Below, piece by piece: positions 7,474-16,956 of a stretch of DNA of 64,000 bases. The translations under genes and the position numbers were made by a program. The notes beneath the pieces were generated by a model. That model was not told the DNA's origin and searched no databases. It saw nothing but the letters and a program-made list of their open reading frames with translations. How positions within the stretch are numbered: position 1 is the first letter of the stretch; the number at the start of each line of letters is the position of its first letter. This stretch comes from CAITSH01 sp025356665 (GTDB lineage Bacteria > Pseudomonadota > Gammaproteobacteria > Burkholderiales > SG8-39), in assembly GCA_025356665.1 (NCBI GenBank), contig JANXRV010000118.1, positions 24,566 to 88,565 on the forward strand. Direction: 5' to 3'.

Positions 7474-7900
7474 ATGAAAGCCATCGCTGATGATTGCCGC
7501 GCTGTTGCTGCTGTTTGCCCCTCCGATGGCGCCTGTTGCGCTCGCCGCCGGGGACCCGCCGACGGCGGCGCCGAGCGACGCGGACTACGACGCCGGGAAA
7601 AAAGCCATCGAGTCAAAAGACTGGAAGTCCGCGCTAGATTACTTTGGCCGGGCCGCGGCGCGTGACCCGGGCAACGCCGGCATTCACAATTATCTTGGCT
7701 ATGCCTACCGCAAGTCGGGCAATCTGGATGCCGCGTTCAAAAGCTACGCCGAGGCCTTGCGCCTCGAGCCCAAGCACAAGGGCGCGACATCACCGGTAGC
7801 GGCGGCCATTGCCAATGCCAATGCAATTCACGATGCCACCGGCAGACGCCTTCGCACCCTGCCGTTTAATCCTGCGCGGGTGAAGGCGGCGCTGGCGTGA
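7474..7900 (+). pseudogene. TPR protein, frameshifted start and foreign C-terminus
   Basis: The body (from ATG 7490) has a hydrophobic leader and tetratricopeptide repeats (DYFGRAAARDPGNAGIHNYLGYAYRKSGNLD, about residues 45-80), a protein-binding fold usually exported. The best ribosome binding site serves ATG 7474, which is out of frame; removing one A from the AAA at 7477-7479 would give MKPSLMIAALLLL, a normal signal peptide. After KHKGA the frame runs into a copy of the hydroxylase 3' end (7780-7897), replacing the expected next TPR. So the gene is both probably frameshifted and a chimera. An alternative is a shorter working protein from 7490. Confidence 0.7.
7780..7897 (+). repeat. Copy of the hydroxylase gene 3' end
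   Basis: About 118 bases nearly identical to 1029-1140, in the same reading frame, with one extra six-base unit (AATGCC repeated) and a few substitutions. It encodes GATSPVAAAIANANAIHD through VKAALA, the tail of the molybdenum hydroxylase. Confidence 0.9.
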
Positions 7901-7948
7901 GCGATATTCGTATGCCATCATGGCTGCGGTATCGACCGGAGGACGAAC

Positions 7949-8578
7949 ATGAACGCAAGCACGACGACTGCACCGGCAAGGCGACTCTTAGTCGTGGATG
8001 ATGATCGTCTGGTTCTCGCCACCGTTTCGCATGGACTGCGCAACGCCGGCTATTGGGTGGCGACGGCGGAGTCGGCCGAGGACGCCACCGAATGGCTTGC
8101 CGGGGGCGAGCGGCCTGATCTGGCCATCATTGATATACACATGCCAGGGCAGGGCGGCCTGTATCTGGCGCAGCGTTTGCGGGAGTTTGACCATATTCCG
8201 TTCATGATCCTTAGTGCGTACAGCAATCGTGACATCGTCGCGAAGGCCACCCTTTGCGGCGCCTTGGGTTATGCCGTGAAGCCACTGGATATACCGCAAC
8301 TCATTCCCAGCATAGAGGCCGCGTGCGCGCGCGCCAACGAGTTACAGGATTTGCGCGAGACGCGGCAGCAACTGCAAAAGGCGCTCGACGCCGAGCGCGG
8401 AATCAGTGTTGCGACCGGCGTTGTCATGGTCAAGGACGGCTTGGCGCGGCGTGATGCCTTTGTCTTGCTTCGTGAAGCGGCTCGCGAGCAGCGCCGCAAA
8501 CTGGCCGATCTGGCCGAGGAGGTTGTCGGCAAGCATGAACGCACCTTGTCGGCGCCGCAGGTACCGCCCGGCGTTTAG
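7949..8578 (+). CDS. Response regulator, REC-ANTAR
   Basis: 209 residues. The receiver domain (about 10-125) has the acidic pair (VVDDD), phospho-acceptor D in LAIIDIHMPG, the S/T of MILSAYS and K of AVKPLD. A coiled linker (NELQDLRETRQQLQKALDAER) leads to a C-terminal ANTAR domain (ISVATGVVMVKDGLARRDAFVLLREAAREQRRKLADLA), an RNA-binding module that prevents transcription termination on target leaders, as in AmiR/NasT. Start ATG with GGAGG seven bases upstream. HisKA_2 kinases, such as the two next door, commonly pair with this kind of regulator, so a signalling relay is likely; the signal is unknown. Confidence 0.9.
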   Translation: MNASTTTAPARRLLVVDDDRLVLATVSHGLRNAGYWVATAESAEDATEWLAGGERPDLAIIDIHMPGQGGLYLAQRLREFDHIPFMILSAYSNRDIVAKATLCGALGYAVKPLDIPQLIPSIEAACARANELQDLRETRQQLQKALDAERGISVATGVVMVKDGLARRDAFVLLREAAREQRRKLADLAEEVVGKHERTLSAPQVPPGV

Positions 8579-8735
8579 CGGTCGCCGGTCGTGCGCCGGT
8601 ACGCCGGTCCGCCGTTCAGGTGATGACCGCGATGCGCAACGCGGTGAGCGCCAGCCTTGCGATGAGCGGGTCGCGGGGTTGTTTTTTCAATCTTGTTCCG
8701 TGCTTGGGCAATATTTTAAAGCCCGCTCAATCGTC

Positions 8736-11117
8736 CTAGCGCAATGCCGAATCCAGCTGGATTGCCGGTTCGTCAAGCAGGACAGTGGCCACCACCTGGT
8801 CTGAGTCTTGCCGGATTTGCAGCTTGGCGCCACGCCGGGGTAAGAGCGACTTGACCAGGCTGAGCCCGGTACCCAGACCTTTATCGGCAGCGAAGTCAAA
8901 ATCCGCTGGCAGTGTGCCCGGGCCGCTGATGTCCACGCGTGCCTGGCGCGCCGCGACGCTGACGCCAACCCCAACCCGGATGACGCCCTCCGCGTTGCGC
9001 CCGCAGTGCTTGATGGCGTTGGCAAGCAACTCATTTAGTACCAGCGCCAGGGGCACCGCCTCGTCCTTGGAGATGCGGATGGAATCGGGTTTATCCGTCA
9101 TAACGTCGACATCGATCCTGGCGCTGTTAATGGCCATGGCGGCATGGCTGATTTGGGTGGCCATCTCGCACAGTGTGATGTCGCCGTTTGTCTGCTCGCT
9201 GTGCATGCCGTGGACCATTGAAATAACACCGACCTCGCGGATCAGGCTTTGCGCCATGGCGGCCAGTTCCGGATGCTGGACCAGATGCGTGCGCGCCAAC
9301 CCGACCACGCCCTGCAGGTTGTTCTTGATGCGGTGATGCACTTCGCGCACCAGCGTGTCGCGTTGTGCTTCGGCGGCGGCGATGCGCCCTTCGATGTCGC
9401 GCAGCATCACTGTGAGCAATACCCCGCTGTCGGATCTGGTGGCGGCGATGGTGGCCTCAAAGGGGAACTCCTCGCCGTCGGCTCGCAGGCCCGTCACCAC
9501 GCGCGGGCGGCCGCTACGGGGCAAAATTGTACCGCTCACAGCGAACCAGTCCATGTGCTTCGCGTGGATGGCGCGAAAGCGCTTGGGTATGAAGCGCTCC
9601 AGTGGCTGGCCGATGGCGTTGCCGGCCTTGCAGCGAAAAATAGTTTCAGCAGCGCGATTGAACACCAGGATCCGACCGGAAGCATTTACGGTGATGATTG
9701 CGTCCATGGCCGATTCGATGATGCTCGATAGCAGGGACTGGCTCTCCTGCAGGGCTATTTGCGCAAGGGTGTGTTTGGTGATGTCCTGCGCTGTTCCAAG
9801 CGAGCGCAGCGGTACGCCGGTGCTGGAGAATGTCGTCTCACAGCGCTCATGGATATATTTGATGCGGCCATCGGGCATCAGCAGTCGGTGCTGGATCGAG
9901 TACGGGGTTCGGTTTCCCAGTGAGTTCGTGTACGCGGTGTTGACTGCCTCGCGGTCATCCGGGTGGATGACGTTCATGAACGCATCATAACTGGGGTTGA
10001 ATTTTGTTCGGTCGATCTCGAATATTTGGTAGATCTCATCGGACCAGGTGAGCTGTGCGCGTACCAGGTCAAGTTCCCAGGCGCCTATTTTGGCGAGGCG
10101 CTGGGCGTCGTTGAGCCGGCGTTCGCTGCGTTCGTGTCCTTTGTGTTGGCGATCCGCACTGGCGATCTTCATCAAGGCGAATATGCCCAGGCCCATAAGG
10201 ATCGCTGAAATCAGGCTGGTTGCTAAAACGTAGACCGTCTGGCGATGCTGGTGATCGGCTAGTGCGCCAGCCTCCGATGTGTCCATCAGGACGACAAGGG
10301 GATAGGCCTTGAGGGCGCGGTAACTGTACAGGCGATTGGCCCTGTCCACCGCACTAGCTTCAATATAGTTGCCCTGTTCGGATTGAGGCAGGCGTTGGGT
10401 GAACAGCGTGGTGTTGGATAGATTCGTTCCTGTGCTTACTTCGCTGCCTTCCTCGTGCACGCGCACGATGCCGTCGCGCCCGATCAGGCTTACCGTCGAG
10501 TCCTTGCCCCGGTTCAGTGCTCTGTAGAGATTGGAAAAGTAGCTGGGGTCCAGGCCCAGCGCCGACAGGCCGGCGAAGGCGCCATCCGGTTTGTTCATGC
10601 GCACCGACAGGTACACCGTCATCCTGCCGCTGGTCGCGCCGATGCGCGGCGCGCTAATGAAAACGCCAGTTGAATCGTTGGCGGCATGGTACTGGTAATT
10701 GGCGTTGTCACTCACGTCCAGGCTTGGTACAGGCATCGCGGGGGCGGCGAGCACAACCTTACCCTTGTCATCAATGATGCTCAGGACAATGGTCGGATCG
10801 AGGTAAATACCACGCTCTTTGACAAAAGGAGCCAGGTTAAAGCGCGAGCCATGGCGCTGGTATTCGGCTGCAATTTCCCTTGCCACCAGCTCGCTCACAC
10901 GGATGGTTCGTGCGACATGCTCCTCGAATACCCGGGCCAGCTTGTCGTTTTCCTCGAGTTTGCCTGCGATGATGCGTTCGCGCTCCAAGCGCAACTGCAC
11001 GAACAATCCCGTCCACATCGCGACAATGGCGATAAGGATAATGGCAGTTACGGCTACGTAAGGCCAATTGCCCGTGAACAGCCTGTTCATGCGCGATTTG
11101 TATGACTTGTCAGGCAT
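8736..11117 (-). CDS. Sensor histidine kinase, dCache-PAS-PAS-HisKA_2
   Basis: About 793 residues from ATG 11117 (a longer frame begins at a GTG at 11177; ATG 11090 is another option). Two membrane helices flank a periplasmic double-Cache-like sensor region. Two PAS domains follow (one with QRLAKIGAWELDL, one with ESAMDAIITVNASGRILVFNRAAE). The kinase core has the HisKA_2 box REVHHRIKNNLQG, the N box LNELLANAIKH and a glycine box KGLGTGLSLVKSLL. It should autophosphorylate on the histidine and pass phosphate to a receiver, plausibly the ANTAR regulator transcribed toward it. The 13-base GTGTTCTTGTTCT occurs twice just upstream of the ATG. Confidence 0.85.
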   Translation of the reverse strand: MPDKSYKSRMNRLFTGNWPYVAVTAIILIAIVAMWTGLFVQLRLERERIIAGKLEENDKLARVFEEHVARTIRVSELVAREIAAEYQRHGSRFNLAPFVKERGIYLDPTIVLSIIDDKGKVVLAAPAMPVPSLDVSDNANYQYHAANDSTGVFISAPRIGATSGRMTVYLSVRMNKPDGAFAGLSALGLDPSYFSNLYRALNRGKDSTVSLIGRDGIVRVHEEGSEVSTGTNLSNTTLFTQRLPQSEQGNYIEASAVDRANRLYSYRALKAYPLVVLMDTSEAGALADHQHRQTVYVLATSLISAILMGLGIFALMKIASADRQHKGHERSERRLNDAQRLAKIGAWELDLVRAQLTWSDEIYQIFEIDRTKFNPSYDAFMNVIHPDDREAVNTAYTNSLGNRTPYSIQHRLLMPDGRIKYIHERCETTFSSTGVPLRSLGTAQDITKHTLAQIALQESQSLLSSIIESAMDAIITVNASGRILVFNRAAETIFRCKAGNAIGQPLERFIPKRFRAIHAKHMDWFAVSGTILPRSGRPRVVTGLRADGEEFPFEATIAATRSDSGVLLTVMLRDIEGRIAAAEAQRDTLVREVHHRIKNNLQGVVGLARTHLVQHPELAAMAQSLIREVGVISMVHGMHSEQTNGDITLCEMATQISHAAMAINSARIDVDVMTDKPDSIRISKDEAVPLALVLNELLANAIKHCGRNAEGVIRVGVGVSVAARQARVDISGPGTLPADFDFAADKGLGTGLSLVKSLLPRRGAKLQIRQDSDQVVATVLLDEPAIQLDSALR

Positions 11118-11282
11118 AGGGCTCGGGGTGTTCTTGTTCTCTCGGTGTGTTCTTGTTCTAGGGGTTTGGATTTTCACGATCTAATGCAAATCTGGCGTGC
11201 GCAACGATGTTCCAAGGTGCATTCGGTCGCGGAGTTGGGTGAGGGAAAACCCACTTTATATGATGTCATGGATATGGCGCGC

Positions 11283-13625
11283 CTAGCAGGGCTGGCGCGG
11301 CTGGTGGGAATAGGCGATTACGGGTTCACCCAGCGTGAGCGTGGCGAGGACCTCATCGCTATTTTGGATGATATCGAGAAATGCACCCTGCCGCGGCAAC
11401 AGGGACTGCACCAGGTCGAGCCCGATCCCAAGGCCCGAGCCATTGGCGAAATCAACGCCCGGTGCCAGCCTGCCCGGGCCGCTGATGTCCACGCATGCCT
11501 GCTCGCCATCGGTGCTGATGCGAACACGGATGGTGCTGCCCGCATCGTGCCGACCATGCTTGATGGCGTTGGCAAGCAATTCGTTGAGCACCAGCGCCAG
11601 CGGCACCGCCTCGTCTTTGGAGACGCGGATGGAATTGGGTTTATCGGTCAACACCTCGGTATCGATTCTGGCGCCGCTCATGGCCATGGCGGCGCGGCTT
11701 ATTTCGGTGACCAGTTCGTACAGCGTGATCTCGCCACCGGGGCGTTCGCCATGCATTCCGTGCACCACGGAAATGGCGCTGACCTTGCCGATCAAGCCCT
11801 CTGCCAAATCGGCCAGTTGCGGATGCTGGAGAAGGTGCTGGCGCGCCAGCCCGATCACCCCTTGTAGGTTGTTCTTGATCCGATGGTGCACCTCGCGCAC
11901 CAAAGCGTCGCGCCTGACCTCGGCGGCGGCGATGCGGCCTTCGATGTCGCGCAGCATAAAGGTGAACAATCGTTCGCCGCCGCTTGTGGCCACTGCGAGG
12001 GTTGTCTCGACCGGAAATTCGTCGCTGTTGGAGCGCACGCCGACCACCACAAGGGGGTGTGCGCTGCCTTGTGGCGGGACATCATCCGCGGAAACTTTGT
12101 GCATGATGCTGGCTTGCATCTCGTGAATCCGCTGCGGCAGGAAACGCGCGAGTGGCTGGCCGATGGCATCGACGGCCTTGCATTGAAACATCGTTTCGGC
12201 GGCGCGGTTGAACACCAGCACGCGTAGCGACGCGTCGACCGTGATGATTGCATCCATGGCCGATTCGATGATGCGCGACAGCAGTAGCTGGCTTTCCTGG
12301 AGCGCGTCCTGTGCGGCCACGCGCGAAGTGATGTCGAGCGCCAGAACCTGGAACGCGCCATCGGCGCACCGCTGGATGTTGAGTTCCGCGAACACTGAAC
12401 TGCCGTCCTTGCATTGGTACTGCATATTTTTTATCACGGGGGAGTCCGGCCGCAGGCTTTCCAATGCAATGGGCGGTGTGGATGGCGTTTTGTCTGGTGT
12501 GATCAGCTCGCCGAGGGTAATTTGGGGCAAGGACTTCCCGGTGCGCTCTAGTAGCCTTCTGGCGGCCGTGTTTGTCACGATGACGGTCCCTTGGTCGTCG
12601 GCGACGAATATCCCGAACCCCGCCTGGTTGAGCAGTTCGCGGTAACGCTGCTCGCTGTCACGGCGTTTCGTTATCTCCGACAGGGCTTGCCGCAGAATAA
12701 GCAAACCTATCAGCAGTGCGCTGAAAACCAAGGACAGGATGACGCGTACGCTCCGCCCCCATGGGACGAGCAGTGCATCGTATGAAAGAGAATTGAAAAC
12801 GACAAGATTCCAGCCTGGTACGTGGCGAAAGGAAATGATTCTTCGCGTGCCGTCAAACGCTGAGAAAGCGTCCACCGTCCCACGTTCTAGCCGGGAGGTG
12901 TGATCGCGGAATATCGCATTTTCTGGAGCAGCAGAATCGACGAGGCCGGTGGGCGGGAATTGCACCAGCACGGCGCCGTCGTCACGCATGATGCCTATCG
13001 ATGCCTCGCGCTCTAGGATGAGTGTCTGGTAAAAGCCGAGGAAGTAATCCGGGTCGAGGGCGGTGCCGATGATTCCGCGGAAATGGCCGGCCGTATCCAC
13101 CATGCCACGCGCCAGTTGTATGATGGGCTCGCCGCTTACCGGCCCGAGGCTGACGTGCCCTAGCGCGCGGCGATCGTCGCGCGCATCCAGTATCTTGCGG
13201 AAATGCTCTGCTTTTCGAGCGTCGAGTTTTGTGATGTCTGTGTTGAGAGACGTGGTGTGCCCGCGGCCCGACGGCTCGTAGGTGTAGAGCGAACGCATGT
13301 AGGGGCTTGGCAGCTTTTCCCGCTGCAGCATGCGGACCAGCTCTGCGTCAGGCGGATGCGCCATGGCGCGGCTGTCCATGATCTTGCGGCCGGTCGAGAT
13401 CAGCTGGGTGTCCAGCGCCGAAAAAATATTCAGCACATGCTCGGTCAGTGCGCGCGTGAGTATGCTTTCTTGCGCTAGCGCCGCAATCAGCGTGTCCCGC
13501 TTGTCCGCATACAGGTACCAGCACGCCATCCCTATCGTGACGGCCGCCGTGACGACGTAGCTGACGATCAATAACGAACGCAGCCGCCGGTATTTTTCGG
13601 CGAAATCATCATCGCTGATATTCAT
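11283..13625 (-). CDS. Sensor histidine kinase, Cache-PAS-PAS-HisKA_2
   Basis: 780 residues: an N-terminal membrane helix (SLLIVSYVVTAAVTIGMACW), a Cache-type extracytoplasmic sensor (DTQLISTGRKIMDSR through GIIGTALDPDYFLGFY), a second helix (VILSLVFSALLIGLLIL), two PAS domains, and a kinase core with REVHHRIKNNLQG, LNELLANAIKH and GLGIGLDLVQSLL. It is a close paralogue of the downstream kinase in the last PAS and kinase parts but has a different sensor domain. Same strand as its neighbours but separated by over 100 bases, so probably its own promoter. Confidence 0.9.
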   Translation of the reverse strand: MNISDDDFAEKYRRLRSLLIVSYVVTAAVTIGMACWYLYADKRDTLIAALAQESILTRALTEHVLNIFSALDTQLISTGRKIMDSRAMAHPPDAELVRMLQREKLPSPYMRSLYTYEPSGRGHTTSLNTDITKLDARKAEHFRKILDARDDRRALGHVSLGPVSGEPIIQLARGMVDTAGHFRGIIGTALDPDYFLGFYQTLILEREASIGIMRDDGAVLVQFPPTGLVDSAAPENAIFRDHTSRLERGTVDAFSAFDGTRRIISFRHVPGWNLVVFNSLSYDALLVPWGRSVRVILSLVFSALLIGLLILRQALSEITKRRDSEQRYRELLNQAGFGIFVADDQGTVIVTNTAARRLLERTGKSLPQITLGELITPDKTPSTPPIALESLRPDSPVIKNMQYQCKDGSSVFAELNIQRCADGAFQVLALDITSRVAAQDALQESQLLLSRIIESAMDAIITVDASLRVLVFNRAAETMFQCKAVDAIGQPLARFLPQRIHEMQASIMHKVSADDVPPQGSAHPLVVVGVRSNSDEFPVETTLAVATSGGERLFTFMLRDIEGRIAAAEVRRDALVREVHHRIKNNLQGVIGLARQHLLQHPQLADLAEGLIGKVSAISVVHGMHGERPGGEITLYELVTEISRAAMAMSGARIDTEVLTDKPNSIRVSKDEAVPLALVLNELLANAIKHGRHDAGSTIRVRISTDGEQACVDISGPGRLAPGVDFANGSGLGIGLDLVQSLLPRQGAFLDIIQNSDEVLATLTLGEPVIAYSHQPRQPC

Positions 13626-13647
13626 CCGCGTGCGCTTGTCGCGTGCC

Positions 13648-15678
13648 TCAGCACGCCGTCAAATTATAAGCGACAGGTCTTTGTGCTGCGGCTGCGAGCA
13701 TGGGCTGGATGAGTTTGCACAGTTCATCAATGGTGTTGGGTTTGCATATTACAAGGCGCACCCCGGCGGCCTTGGACTTCTCTTGCAGTTCATCGGTCAC
13801 ATACCCGGAGGCGATCACGACCGGCAAATCCGGTTTGATGCGAGCCAATTCACGCGCCAAGTCAAGGCCGGACATGCCCGGCATGTTGAAATCCGTGATG
13901 GCCATGTCAAAGTCGGCCGGCTGGGCGCGCACCGCCGCAAGTGCGTCCGGGCCGCTCTCATACCCGCTGACGCGGTAGCCGTAGCTCCTGAACATGCGAA
14001 CCACCATAAAGACGATGGCCTCGTCGTCGTCCACATACAAAAGGTGCTGTCCGTTGCCGCGATCCGGTGCCTGCGCCGCCTGTTCCTTGCGCGGTCGCTC
14101 GGCCTCCGGCACATGCGCTGCGGCGGGAAGGTAGACATGGAAGGTGGTTCCGGTTCCGGGCAAACTGTCCACAGTCACGCCACCGCCATGCGACTTGACG
14201 ATACCGTCTAGTATGGCCAGTCCCATTCCGGTGCCCTGGCCGCGGTCTTTGGTGGTGAAAAATGGCTCGAAAATGCGCGTCATGGTCGCGGCATCGATGC
14301 CCCGACCGTTATCGCTGACGCGTAGCCTGGCGTAGCGACCGGGCGGCAGGCCCGGCGGACAACTTGTCGTGTCCTCCTGGCAGGTGATTTCATCGCAATC
14401 GATTTCAATGCGACCCGCCCGACCATCCATGGCATGCCAGGCGTTGGTGCACAAGTTCAATAGTATTTGCACGATTTGCGTTGCGTTGCCGCGCACGTTA
14501 AGCGCCTGGCTGTTGCAGCGGGGGATGATTTCGATGCTCGCGGGGATGGTCGCACCTAGCATTTTTACGACCTCGTCTATCAGCGGGCAGAGCAAGGTGT
14601 CCGCCATTTCGGGCGATTGCCTGCGGCTGAAAGTCAGGACTTGCTCGATCAGGCGCTTGGCGCGGGAGCCGGCTTTTTCGATTTCCTCCAGGCATACCCG
14701 CGCGGGATGTCCGGGGTCTATGTCCTGGCAGGCCAGGGCGGCGTTGCCCATGATGGCTGCGGTGATGTTGTTGAAATCGTGGGCGATGCCGCCGGCGAGC
14801 GTGCCTATGGCCTCGAGTTTTTTTGCCTCTATCAGTTTGGCTTCGAGTTGCTGGCGAATTTCTTCAGCGGCCTTGCGTTCGCTGAGGTCGCGCATCATTA
14901 CGGTAAGCTGCTTGCGGCCCGCCACCACCGCAGTGGCGATTGTGGCTTCGATCGGGAACTCCTCGCCGCCGCGCAAGCCGATAACCTCGGTGCGCTGGCC
15001 CATCTTGCGGGCGCTGGTGCCGTCGTTGGAGAACCCCCGGACGTGAGCGTGGTGTGCGGTACGAAAGCGTTGTGGTATGAAATTTTCAAAATGCTGTCCG
15101 ATCGTATCGACCGCCTTACAGCGGAAAAGCGACTCGGCCGCCCGGTTGAAAACCATGATGCGGCCGGTGTCATCCACGGTGAGGATGGCGTCCATGGCTG
15201 AGTCGACCACGCTCGCCAGGCAGGCGGCGCTCTCGGTTCGTATTCGGTTTAGGGTGCTGTTTTGCATCGCCTGCACTTTGCGTAGTTCAAGCAGTTCCCT
15301 GGAGCGTGCCAATGCGGCCTCGATGGCCGGCACTATGTTTGGCACGTCGATTGGTTTGACCAGGTAGCCTAAGGCGCCTTCGGCGGCGGCGCGTTCGACA
15401 ATGGCGTCGTCCGCATATGCGGAAAGCAGCATACAAGGGATATTGAAAGTGTCTTTAAGGAGCGCGGCCACATCCAGGCCGGACAGGCCGGGCATTCTGA
15501 TATCGAGCATGGCAAGGTCGATGCGGTTGACGCGCGCGATCGCCATCGCCGCTTCGGCGCAGTCGGCTTCCAAAACGGTGTAGCCGTAGCTGCGCAGTCC
15601 CACGGCCAGCGTGTGCAGGATCAGTCGATCGTCCTCAACGAGCAATAGTTGCGCTTTGTGGCAAGGCGTCTTTGTCAT
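13648..15678 (-). CDS. Hybrid sensor kinase, REC-PAS-HisKA-HATPase-REC
   Basis: 676 residues from an ATG with GGGAG seven bases upstream. There is no membrane segment. The N-terminal receiver (VEDD, LAMLDIRMPG, YLVKPID) is followed by a PAS domain (ESLFRCKAVDTIGQ), a HisKA box LAGGIAHDFNN, N box LLNLCTNAWHAM, G boxes (DNGRGID, GTGMGLAI) and a C-terminal receiver (YVDDDEAI, MAITDFNMPGM, VICKPN). It is a cytoplasmic relay that can receive and transmit phosphate. Its PAS resembles the last PAS of both neighbouring kinases, suggesting a shared ancestor. Confidence 0.9.
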   Translation of the reverse strand: MTKTPCHKAQLLLVEDDRLILHTLAVGLRSYGYTVLEADCAEAAMAIARVNRIDLAMLDIRMPGLSGLDVAALLKDTFNIPCMLLSAYADDAIVERAAAEGALGYLVKPIDVPNIVPAIEAALARSRELLELRKVQAMQNSTLNRIRTESAACLASVVDSAMDAILTVDDTGRIMVFNRAAESLFRCKAVDTIGQHFENFIPQRFRTAHHAHVRGFSNDGTSARKMGQRTEVIGLRGGEEFPIEATIATAVVAGRKQLTVMMRDLSERKAAEEIRQQLEAKLIEAKKLEAIGTLAGGIAHDFNNITAAIMGNAALACQDIDPGHPARVCLEEIEKAGSRAKRLIEQVLTFSRRQSPEMADTLLCPLIDEVVKMLGATIPASIEIIPRCNSQALNVRGNATQIVQILLNLCTNAWHAMDGRAGRIEIDCDEITCQEDTTSCPPGLPPGRYARLRVSDNGRGIDAATMTRIFEPFFTTKDRGQGTGMGLAILDGIVKSHGGGVTVDSLPGTGTTFHVYLPAAAHVPEAERPRKEQAAQAPDRGNGQHLLYVDDDEAIVFMVVRMFRSYGYRVSGYESGPDALAAVRAQPADFDMAITDFNMPGMSGLDLARELARIKPDLPVVIASGYVTDELQEKSKAAGVRLVICKPNTIDELCKLIQPMLAAAAQRPVAYNLTAC

Positions 15679-16027
15679 GCAATCTCCCGAACCATAAAAA
15701 ACCGTGACCAGTACGCTTGCGTACAAGGCCGGGGTTAATAAACAACGGGTTCAGGGTTGTTTGACGAACTGTACTCGCCGCCTTGGGACTGCGCGTCGCT
15801 GACGGGCGGTCCGAGGGCATTTGAGTGTTTGTGCCAGATCCTGTTTTTTCTTGGCGTGAAGACAGGGTCAGGATGGGGCGTTTCTCGCGAGTCGTCGTTA
15901 TGGCAAGAACCTTAACTCGCGGAAAACTACCTTTTAACAATACTTAACAAAACTAATCATATGCTGCTTTCCGGGTCTTGGCAATTGCGCACCCGGTGGG
16001 CCTAGCCATCGCTGCAGGGCGGGCAGA
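15679..16027. promoter_or_regulatory. Upstream region with direct heptamer repeats
   Basis: No gene seen. TTAACAA occurs at 15934-15940 and 15944-15950, ten bases apart, about one helical turn, as in response-regulator binding sites; a related TTAACT lies at 15912-15917. This could control the hybrid kinase gene on the minus strand. Confidence 0.35.
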
Positions 16028-16357
16028 TTACTTCGTCCGCGTGCCCATGCCTTGCTGTGTGTACGCGTATTGCTCGACGACCTCGGTCAGGTGAAAAATA
16101 TCCGATAGATCGTTGGAGCAATTGGATAATCTCAAATTGGCCTGGCTGGCGCGGGTTTTATCCTTCATCCACAGCAACAGGCCGATGGCGCAGGTGGAGG
16201 CGTCCTTGATGTCGTTGAGTGTGACGTGCAGCGACTCGATGCGCAAAGGTCCCATCTTGTTGAGTTTTTGAATGCACGCCTGGGCGGTGCTGAACTCGCA
16301 ATTGCCGCAGATGGTCACTTGTAATTCTGTTCCCTGCAAATCCATTTTTGTCAGCAT
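16028..16357 (-). CDS. STAS-domain protein
   Basis: 109 residues from ATG 16357, with GGGAG seven bases upstream; the longer frame lacks such a site. It has the STAS pattern: a first strand (TELQVTICGNCEFSTAQACIQKL), a central strand with D-A-S (LNDIKDASTCAIGLLLWM), where the serine is the usual phosphorylation site, and a last segment LSDIFHLTEVVEQY. STAS proteins act as anti-anti-sigma factors or scaffolds in partner switching. It lies next to the kinase island but no anti-sigma kinase is present here. Confidence 0.8.
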   Translation of the reverse strand: MLTKMDLQGTELQVTICGNCEFSTAQACIQKLNKMGPLRIESLHVTLNDIKDASTCAIGLLLWMKDKTRASQANLRLSNCSNDLSDIFHLTEVVEQYAYTQQGMGTRTK

Positions 16358-16707
16358 TTGAGACTCCCGTTCCGTCGATGCAATACGTAGCGCCGGAAGC
16401 AAAAGCTTCACTGGCGCTGCAAAAACGACGGCGGGGTCTGAGCCGTACAGTGAATCCGGTGGGCGATCATTTTTTCATCACCCAGCGCAGCCGTATCCGC
16501 ACATTGATGCTCATGTTCTGGAGGGCCGACGCATACCGGTGGGGCCGTTCGACTGGCCTTGTGAGTAATATCGGCGCTGCTGCGGAAAACCTGAGGCGAT
16601 GGCCTGCCGCTGCGTGAATTCGATGTTGAGCGGGAGCTTGCTTTCGTGGCGGTATCAATAAACCAGTTTTACGTTAAACTAACCTACCTTAGTTCATAGG
16701 GGCTGCC
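16358..16707. other. Intergenic upstream of toxin-antitoxin pair
   Basis: No gene supported; the longest frames lack ribosome binding sites. The last 45 bases are AT-rich (GTTAAACTAACCTACCTTAG) and probably hold the promoter of the antitoxin gene. Confidence 0.5.
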
Positions 16708-16956
16708 ATGATCACCGTAAATATTCACCAGGCAAAGACACAACTCTCCAAGCTGGTCGAGCAGGCCGCGGCAGGGGAGTCTTTCATTATTGCCAAGGCG
16801 GGAAAGCCCATGGTCAAAGTGGTGCCCTTGGGAGTCGGGGAAAAAGGTACCGCCGGCCGGCTGGGCTTCATGGCAGGCGAAATAAAAGTGCCGGAGGACT
16901 TCGACCAGATGGGCGCGCAGGAAATCGAGGGCATGTTTGCAGGGCGCGACGTTTGA
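16708..16956 (+). CDS. Phd/YefM-type antitoxin
   Basis: 82 residues starting MITVNIHQAKTQLSKLVEQ, the canonical Phd/YefM N-terminal DNA-binding fold, with AKAGKPMVKVVPL in the middle. The acidic C-terminus (EDFDQMGAQEIEGMF) would wrap the toxin. It binds and neutralises the downstream PIN toxin and represses its own promoter. The stop overlaps the toxin start. Confidence 0.9.
   Translation: MITVNIHQAKTQLSKLVEQAAAGESFIIAKAGKPMVKVVPLGVGEKGTAGRLGFMAGEIKVPEDFDQMGAQEIEGMFAGRDV

Noticed and set aside
7164..7490. 108-codon ORF over the tandem repeats
   Set aside because: It consists largely of repeat-encoded residues (WWCRWCRWC in another frame) and has no recognisable domain.
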